A stretch of 38,603 nucleotides of DNA from DATDCV01 sp036524155. GTDB taxonomy: Bacteria; Verrucomicrobiota; Verrucomicrobiia; Limisphaerales; UBA8199. The DNA is taken from assembly GCA_036524155.1 (NCBI GenBank), contig DATDCV010000621.1, positions 1-38,603 on the forward strand, read 5' to 3'. Below the pieces are notes generated by a model that saw only the letters and a program-made list of their open reading frames with translations, was not told the origin of the DNA and made no database searches. Positions 33,705 to 38,603 of this stretch are shown here, one piece after another (the stretch's first letter is position 1; every line of letters starts with the position of its first letter). Made by a program: the position numbers and the translations under genes.

Positions 33705-36700
33705 TCAGTAAACCAGGACCCGGTAGTACAAGGTGTCTGTGGGCACGTATCTGGTATCGGTAATCGTCACGTCCTGGTTTATGCCGGTGATATTGTCCTG
33801 GACGGATTGCCAGTTGGAGAGATCCGTTGAAGCCTCGACGCGGTAAGTGCGGTTGAGGGAGGTGCTGAAGGTGACTTGCCAGCGACCATCGGGCAGGCGT
33901 GACATGGTGCGGACCACAAACTTGGAGGCCGCATTGGTCGGGTTCGTGTTCGCACGATATTCCTGCCAGGCCAGCATGCCGTCGCCGTCGGTGTCCGTGA
34001 CTTCCGCGTTGGTGTAGTTCCCCGAGTATCCGTAGGAGATTAGCCAGGGGACGGGCGTGCCATAGGGCAGCAAGGGGAAGCTCTTGAGGAAGTCGTTGGT
34101 GTTCTCAATCCGGAAGCTGGGCGCCCTCGGATTCATGTTCGTGTAGAGAGTATTGTCGATGGAGAACAGGCTGAAAGCATTGGTCGGATTGATGACATCT
34201 TTGAAGGCAAATGTGACCAGTTTGCCAAAGGAGGCAAACGGGATGCAGGTCAGGGGGTTGGTGGGGTTCGGGCTGCTGAGCAGCATCCAGTTGCCGCCGG
34301 CGCCATCGTTGGTCTCCACCAGGCTCCAGCCGCTGAGGATTTCGCCCGCGCCGGTATTCTGAATCAGCGGGGTGCAGGGCCAATTCGGGACATAATGAAT
34401 CCGGAGCTGGCTGATGTTGCGGGGCGCGTAGGTGGCACGGAGGTCCAACGCCGTGGGCAATACTTCTTTGTTGGGCACCATCCTGAGGGTGCCGACGGTG
34501 ACGTCGCCCTCGTAAGTTTTCGGCACGTACGGGCCGATGATGAAGTTGGTGATATAATTGGTGACAAACATTGTTGGCGGATCGTTGGTATCGGCAGGGT
34601 CGGGCTGGATGTCTTCGGCGACCGGGTTGGTGGGGGAGGTTGCCATGAGTCCAGCGTAGCTGATGATAAACGAAGGCATGAAGGCGGTCGAGGAACGTTT
34701 CAAGGTCGCCCACCGGAGGATATATTGCCCCTTGGCGGATTTGGTGATTTCGGCGAACTGCGACGCGAGGGCCGAGGGATCGCTGCCTGCGGGGAAGTAA
34801 CGTCCCTGGGTCTGGGAAGTGATATTTTGAAGCGTGGTGGGATCCAGTTCGCTACCGAAGCCAAGGGCGAACACCTTGACGGCGGCGGTGGTGGCCTGGG
34901 CGATGACGTTGGTCAGGACGGCCGTGCTGGACTCGTCGCGACCGTCGGAGACGAAGACGACGAAGTGCTGTTCGTCACGGTTGGAAGTTCCGAGGGCAGT
35001 GACGGAGGCGGCGAGCGCATCCCAGCAACGGGAACCGGAGTAGAAACCCTTAACATAATTGGTGTAGATCCCTGCGATGGCCTGATTCAACAGCACCTTG
35101 TCAGTGGTGAGGGCGACGACGTTGGAGGGCGCCATATCGTCGCGGTGAAATTCGATCACGCCGATCTGGGTGTCATAGGGCTGCTGGTTGACGAAATCCT
35201 GGGCGCCCGCGACCATGAACTCCACAGCGTCGGAGATTCCATTATTGTTTGTATCCCCGTTGACGAGGGACGCGATACTGGCGGTGAAGTCGAGCACGAG
35301 GTAAACCTTAACGACCTTGCTATTGCCTTCGACGATGAACGAGCCGGTCTCGATCGCGCTGTTGGTGACTCCGTCTTCCATACAGGTGGCCGAAAGGAGC
35401 TTGGGATCGACGACGACGCCTGAGGCCGGAGCATTCGGGTCCGCGGGATCGCCGTTAACAGTGTACAGCGAGAACTGGAAATCGAGCAGGTAAGGTTTCG
35501 AGTAATTGAACGTGACGCTGCCGATGTTGAGGTTATTCAGTTGCGCGTTCTGGAACGCGAAATGCAGATTGGCGGAGGCGGTGCCCCAGTTGTTGCTGGC
35601 CCAAATCGTCGAGTCGAAGGTGCCGGCATAAGTGGGCGAGCCGGAGATTAAGCCCGTGAGAGGGTCGACGCTAAGACCGACGGGAAGATCCATCGCACCG
35701 AACAAGACCGGCGAGGCCGTGGCGGTGATTTGGTAAGTGAAAGGCTGGCCTTCGATACCGGTGGCGGTCGGGGCGCTGGTGATGGTGGGCAGCGAGGGGG
35801 CGATAGTCAGGACGAGGGTTTCGGTATCGGAGCTGCACGCGTTCACCGCGGTGATCAGCGCTCCAAAAGTTCCGCTCTCCGCTGGCGTGCCGGAGATGAC
35901 ACCCGTGTTGGTGTCGACCAGCAATCCGGAGGGGAGGTATTTTGCGAGGAAGTTGGTAGGAGTGTGCAGGGCCTGGATGGCGTAAGTGAAGGGCACGCCC
36001 TGGGCACCGGCGGCGGTGAGCGCACTGGTGATCGCGGGAGGCTCGACCGTCACCGTCAACTGGGAAGAGGACGAAACTGAGCCGTAAGGGTTATTGGCGG
36101 TGATTGTGTATTGTCCCGCCTGGGCCTGGGTCACATTTGTGACGGTGAGGCTGGTGGTGGTGGCGCCGCGGATCGGGGTACCCTGGTACTGCCACTGGAA
36201 CGTAAACGGCGAGGAGCCGCCGAAGGATGCCTGGAACACTGTGGAGTCACCGCAGATGACAGTCTGGTTGGTGAGGGCGGTGACGATAATTGGCATGCCG
36301 CCGACGGCTTCGAGGACCGCGACAGCGCTGGTGATCGATCCAAAATCATTCGCGACCGTGACCGTGTACGGACCGGCATTCGTGGGCTGAACGTTGGCGA
36401 TGGAGAATGTGGAACTTGTCGCGCCGGCGAGATTCGTCCCGAACTGGCGCCATTGGTAACGCAGCGGAGCTGTGCCGGTGGCGATGACCTGGAAACTCGC
36501 GCTCTTGCTGATGAGCACTTTTTGGCTGGCAGGTTGGGACAGGATGAACGGGTGGCCGTCGCCGCGGATCGCCAGTCCGTGATATCCACCGGCGGCCACG
36601 GCGATAAAGCCGTTATCGGCAGGGTTCACCACCGTCTGGCCCAGAGAGTTGTCCCCCCACGCCGCGAGGCTGCCATCGGTTTTGAGGGCCAGGCTGTGCA

Positions 36701-37454
36701 GCGCGCCGCCGGCGATTCCCACTGCGTTCAGGCCAGATGGAACGGTTGCCTGCCCGCGATCATTGCGGCCCCAGGCCACTACAGTTCCCCCTTGCTGCAG
36801 TGCCAGGCAATGATCCGCTCCGGCCGCGATGGCGATGACGTTGGCCAGGCCGACCGGGACGTTCGTCTTACCATAGCTGTTGCTGCCCCAGGCGACCACC
36901 GTGCCATCGTTCTTTAGTGCGAGGCTGTTTTCATTTCCTGCCGCGATCGCAACCACGTTCTGCAGGCCCTCGGGAACGAAGGTCTGGCTGCCCCAGGAAA
37001 CGACCGTTTGGTCGCTGAGCAGCGCGAGGCAGTGCGACCATCCCGCGGCAATGGCGGTGACATTCGCCAAGCCGGCGGGCGGAGCCGGGATCCCGCCCCA
37101 CACGGCGACCGTGCCGTTGGTCCGGAGGGCCATGCTGAAGGTGGAGCCCGCGGAAATAGCCCGCGCCCACAAATTGGTCGGAACGTTCGTCTGGCCCGAC
37201 ACGTAGTAACCCCAGGCGCGCACGCTGCCATCGGACAACAACGCCATGCTATGCGCGGAGCCGCCGGAGACAGCGACCACGTCCGCCATGGGCGGCGACT
37301 GGAGTTGAAGTGAGGAGTTGTCGCCCCAAGCCAAAACCGTGCCGGCGCCCTGCGAGGTGATCACCGCCTGCTGGCACAGCAAAACCACCGTGCAACAGCC
37401 CACCCAAAACCTGGGGGTCATTGGTTTGCGGAATGGAGAACGTGGAACATTCAT
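33705..37454 (-). CDS. Secreted RCC1-repeat / Ig / VWA-like multidomain protein
   Basis: I start it at the ATG at 37454 (1249 aa), because the signal segment MTPRFWVGCCTVVLLC begins 11 residues later; the frame is open to 37535. In order: seven to eight RCC1-type repeats (AWG or VWG, then A-[IV]-A-x-G or ISAG, then H-x-[LM]-AL; about 35-300), forming a probable beta-propeller; two Ig-like domains (WRQFGTNLAGA; WQYQGTPIRGA; about 305-480); two putative-Ig (He_PIG-type) domains with LPSGLLVDTNTGVISGTP and LPVGLSVDPLTGLISGSP (about 485-640); a VWA-like domain starting LVLDFTAS near 715, a variant of DXSXS, with FVVFVSDGRDESS; a long tail with Asp-rich DTDGDG; and the C-terminal module YRVEASTDLSNW ... 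YYRVLVY. Probably a cell-surface or released adhesive protein. Confidence 0.82.
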   Translation of the reverse strand: MNVPRSPFRKPMTPRFWVGCCTVVLLCQQAVITSQGAGTVLAWGDNSSLQLQSPPMADVVAVSGGSAHSMALLSDGSVRAWGYYVSGQTNVPTNLWARAISAGSTFSMALRTNGTVAVWGGIPAPPAGLANVTAIAAGWSHCLALLSDQTVVSWGSQTFVPEGLQNVVAIAAGNENSLALKNDGTVVAWGSNSYGKTNVPVGLANVIAIAAGADHCLALQQGGTVVAWGRNDRGQATVPSGLNAVGIAGGALHSLALKTDGSLAAWGDNSLGQTVVNPADNGFIAVAAGGYHGLAIRGDGHPFILSQPASQKVLISKSASFQVIATGTAPLRYQWRQFGTNLAGATSSTFSIANVQPTNAGPYTVTVANDFGSITSAVAVLEAVGGMPIIVTALTNQTVICGDSTVFQASFGGSSPFTFQWQYQGTPIRGATTTSLTVTNVTQAQAGQYTITANNPYGSVSSSSQLTVTVEPPAITSALTAAGAQGVPFTYAIQALHTPTNFLAKYLPSGLLVDTNTGVISGTPAESGTFGALITAVNACSSDTETLVLTIAPSLPTITSAPTATGIEGQPFTYQITATASPVLFGAMDLPVGLSVDPLTGLISGSPTYAGTFDSTIWASNNWGTASANLHFAFQNAQLNNLNIGSVTFNYSKPYLLDFQFSLYTVNGDPADPNAPASGVVVDPKLLSATCMEDGVTNSAIETGSFIVEGNSKVVKVYLVLDFTASIASLVNGDTNNNGISDAVEFMVAGAQDFVNQQPYDTQIGVIEFHRDDMAPSNVVALTTDKVLLNQAIAGIYTNYVKGFYSGSRCWDALAASVTALGTSNRDEQHFVVFVSDGRDESSTAVLTNVIAQATTAAVKVFALGFGSELDPTTLQNITSQTQGRYFPAGSDPSALASQFAEITKSAKGQYILRWATLKRSSTAFMPSFIISYAGLMATSPTNPVAEDIQPDPADTNDPPTMFVTNYITNFIIGPYVPKTYEGDVTVGTLRMVPNKEVLPTALDLRATYAPRNISQLRIHYVPNWPCTPLIQNTGAGEILSGWSLVETNDGAGGNWMLLSSPNPTNPLTCIPFASFGKLVTFAFKDVINPTNAFSLFSIDNTLYTNMNPRAPSFRIENTNDFLKSFPLLPYGTPVPWLISYGYSGNYTNAEVTDTDGDGMLAWQEYRANTNPTNAASKFVVRTMSRLPDGRWQVTFSTSLNRTYRVEASTDLSNWQSVQDNITGINQDVTITDTRYVPTDTLYYRVLVY

Positions 37455-37653
37455 ATGTGAATTCAAACTTGCTCTTCTAGCACACCCTACCCCGGCGCAA
37501 ATTCGGCGCATCGAACCCGCCCCGGTCACCATCACTCAACCGCCTGAGGCCGCACTGAACGCACCCAGCGGGCCAACGCAACCGTTCCCCGGCTCGTAAA
37601 TCTGCCGGACGCCTACACACTGCTCTGGCCGCCAGAGTTTGACAAGAGTATTC

Positions 37654-37792
37654 TGTCTGAGGCAGCGCGTATGCATGAAAGGGGTGGGGACGGCTTCGTC
37701 CCCATCTGGAGCTGCTATCATTTCAACCAACGCAGGGACGAGGCCGTCCCCACCCCCTTCTGAGGCTTCATGCATACGCGCTGTGTCTGAGG
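37654..37792. mobile_element. 121-bp MITE-like element with 9-bp target duplication
   Basis: The element spans 37663-37783. Its ends are perfect 17-bp inverted repeats (CAGCGCGTATGCATGAA and its complement), followed inward by a second pair (GTGGGGACGGC ... GCCGTCCCCAC) offset by a 9-bp difference. A perfect 9-bp direct repeat TGTCTGAGG lies immediately outside each end (37654-37662 and 37784-37792), as expected for a target site duplication. It carries no gene, so it would need a transposase in trans. It sits in the 465-bp gap 37455-37919 upstream of the cysteine desulfurase, about 10 bp after a TTGACA at 37639-37644. I see nothing else in this gap. Confidence 0.88.
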
Positions 37793-37919
37793 CTGGAACG
37801 GCGTAAGGTTGCGGGCTGCGGCAGGCACCAGCCTCCACGGCGTGGGGTCGGAGAAGCCACCTCTTGAACACAGGCTGGCGTCCAGCGACGACATCAGCCA
37901 TATTCAGCGCAGAAGAAAA

Positions 37920-38603
37920 GTGCCGACGGGCCAGCCAATTTACTATTTCGACAACAACGCGACCACGCGGGTCACGCCGGAGGTGCTGGCGGCAATGCTG
38001 CCCTTTTTCACTGAACACTGGGGTAACCCGTCGAGCGCTTATGCTTTTGGGCACGAATTGGGGCGTCACCTGGACGAAGCGCGCATGCGGGTGGCGGGAC
38101 TAATCAATGCCGACCCGAGGGAGATCGTCTTTACCAGTTGCGGGACCGAGAGCATCAATACGGCGCTCCACAGCGCCCTGGCCAGCCGGCCCGAAAAGCA
38201 GCACATCGTCACGACCGCGGTGGAGCACTCGGCGACGCTCAAGTTCTGCCAATTTCAGCAAAAGCGAGGCTCGGAGGTGACCTACCTGCCCGTCAACAAT
38301 GACGGCGCGCTGGACCTGCGGAGACTTGAGCAAGCGATTCGGCCGGATACGGCGGCAGTTTCGGTGATGTGGGCCAACAACGAAACGGGCGTGCTGTTTC
38401 CAATCGCGGACATTGCAGCGATGTGCCGCGCGAAGGGCGTTTTGTTTCATACCGATGCGGTCCAAGCCGCCGGCAAAGTTCCGCTTGATGTGCGCGAGGC
38501 GGACGTGGATTTCCTGTCGCTGTCCGCGCACAAACTACACGCACCCAAAGGCGTCGGGCTGCTTTACGTCAAACGGCATACGCGTTTTCCACCGTATTTG
38601 CTG
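37920..38603 (+). CDS. Cysteine desulfurase (NifS/IscS type), 3' end outside window
   Basis: A partial gene: 228 codons are visible and the frame is open at the right edge. GTG at 37920, with AGAAG 4 bases before it, gives the family start PIYYFDNNATTRVTPEVLAAM, and NPSSAYAFGHELGR follows. Further landmarks are FTSCGTESINTALHSA, the conserved VEHSATL, WANNETGVLFPI, FHTDAVQAAGKVPLDV and, near the edge, SLSAHKLHAPKGVGLLY with the PLP-binding lysine (HK). The enzyme takes sulfur from L-cysteine for Fe-S cluster or tRNA thiolation. The active-site cysteine loop and C-terminus lie outside the window, so the NifS, IscS or CsdA subtype cannot be decided. Confidence 0.93.
   Translation, partial: MPTGQPIYYFDNNATTRVTPEVLAAMLPFFTEHWGNPSSAYAFGHELGRHLDEARMRVAGLINADPREIVFTSCGTESINTALHSALASRPEKQHIVTTAVEHSATLKFCQFQQKRGSEVTYLPVNNDGALDLRRLEQAIRPDTAAVSVMWANNETGVLFPIADIAAMCRAKGVLFHTDAVQAAGKVPLDVREADVDFLSLSAHKLHAPKGVGLLYVKRHTRFPPYLL

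Noticed and set aside
34395..35423. 342-codon open frame on the + strand
   Set aside because: It is antisense to the RCC1/VWA gene, with Gly/Asp/Val-rich low-complexity sequence and no domain.
37536..38069. 177-codon minus-strand frame near the right end
   Set aside because: It crosses the MITE-like element and the start of the cysteine desulfurase, whose + strand frame is unmistakable.

Overview
The window looks like a chromosomal segment of a GC-rich Verrucomicrobiota bacterium, probably of the Pedosphaera/Limisphaera type. I infer this from the style of the proteins: a pseudopilin-like H-X9-DG protein, HAF-repeat and RCC1-repeat secreted proteins with Ig and HYR modules, a recurring C-terminal module in large exported proteins, and short palindromic insertions between genes. 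No rRNA or tRNA is visible, so the taxonomy is inference.

Region 1 (125-17756, + strand) is a surface-glycan locus. A pseudopilin-like gene is followed 4 bp later by a tightly packed run: SAM methyltransferase, MsbA-type ABC exporter, three glycosyltransferases (849, 450 and 620 aa), a 999-aa GT4/WbsX multidomain protein, a 531-aa methyltransferase-like protein, a small lipoprotein, a possible 42-codon ORF, two CgeB-like glycosyltransferases and, after a repeat, an APH-fold phosphotransferase. Junctions overlap or are a few bases long, so this is probably one long operon. Its most striking feature is an unrecognised domain of about 115 residues (motifs SKGD, WHFP, IP-x4-WWL, C-[IVL]-[IL]-Y) carried once by each of five consecutive genes. 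It sits in a different architecture in nearly every one: after GT2, before GT2, between GT4 and WbsX, and after a methyltransferase-like domain. A second module, a small beta-sandwich-like unit, is inserted into the GT4 domain and also forms the body of the neighbouring lipoprotein.

Region 2 (18089-33630) is a hemicellulose-use and secreted-protein region: a GH5-like hydrolase, a HAF/Ig/HYR protein on the minus strand, a GH51-like arabinofuranosidase, a small conserved-looking 72-aa protein with a good sigma70-type promoter, a chagasin-like secreted protein, a LysR regulator, a sugar:H+ symporter, a parallel beta-helix protein, a BD-FAE-type esterase and a ChbG/YdjC deacetylase. Together they suggest extracellular attack on arabinose-containing, acylated plant polysaccharide and uptake of the sugars.

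Region 3 (33656-38603) has a bidirectional terminator, a 1249-aa RCC1/Ig/VWA secreted protein on the minus strand, a 121-bp MITE-like element with a perfect 9-bp target duplication, and the start of a cysteine desulfurase that runs off the window.

Four kinds of short palindromic element are present. Two of them occur twice, and one copy appears fused to the 5' end of the HAF-repeat gene.
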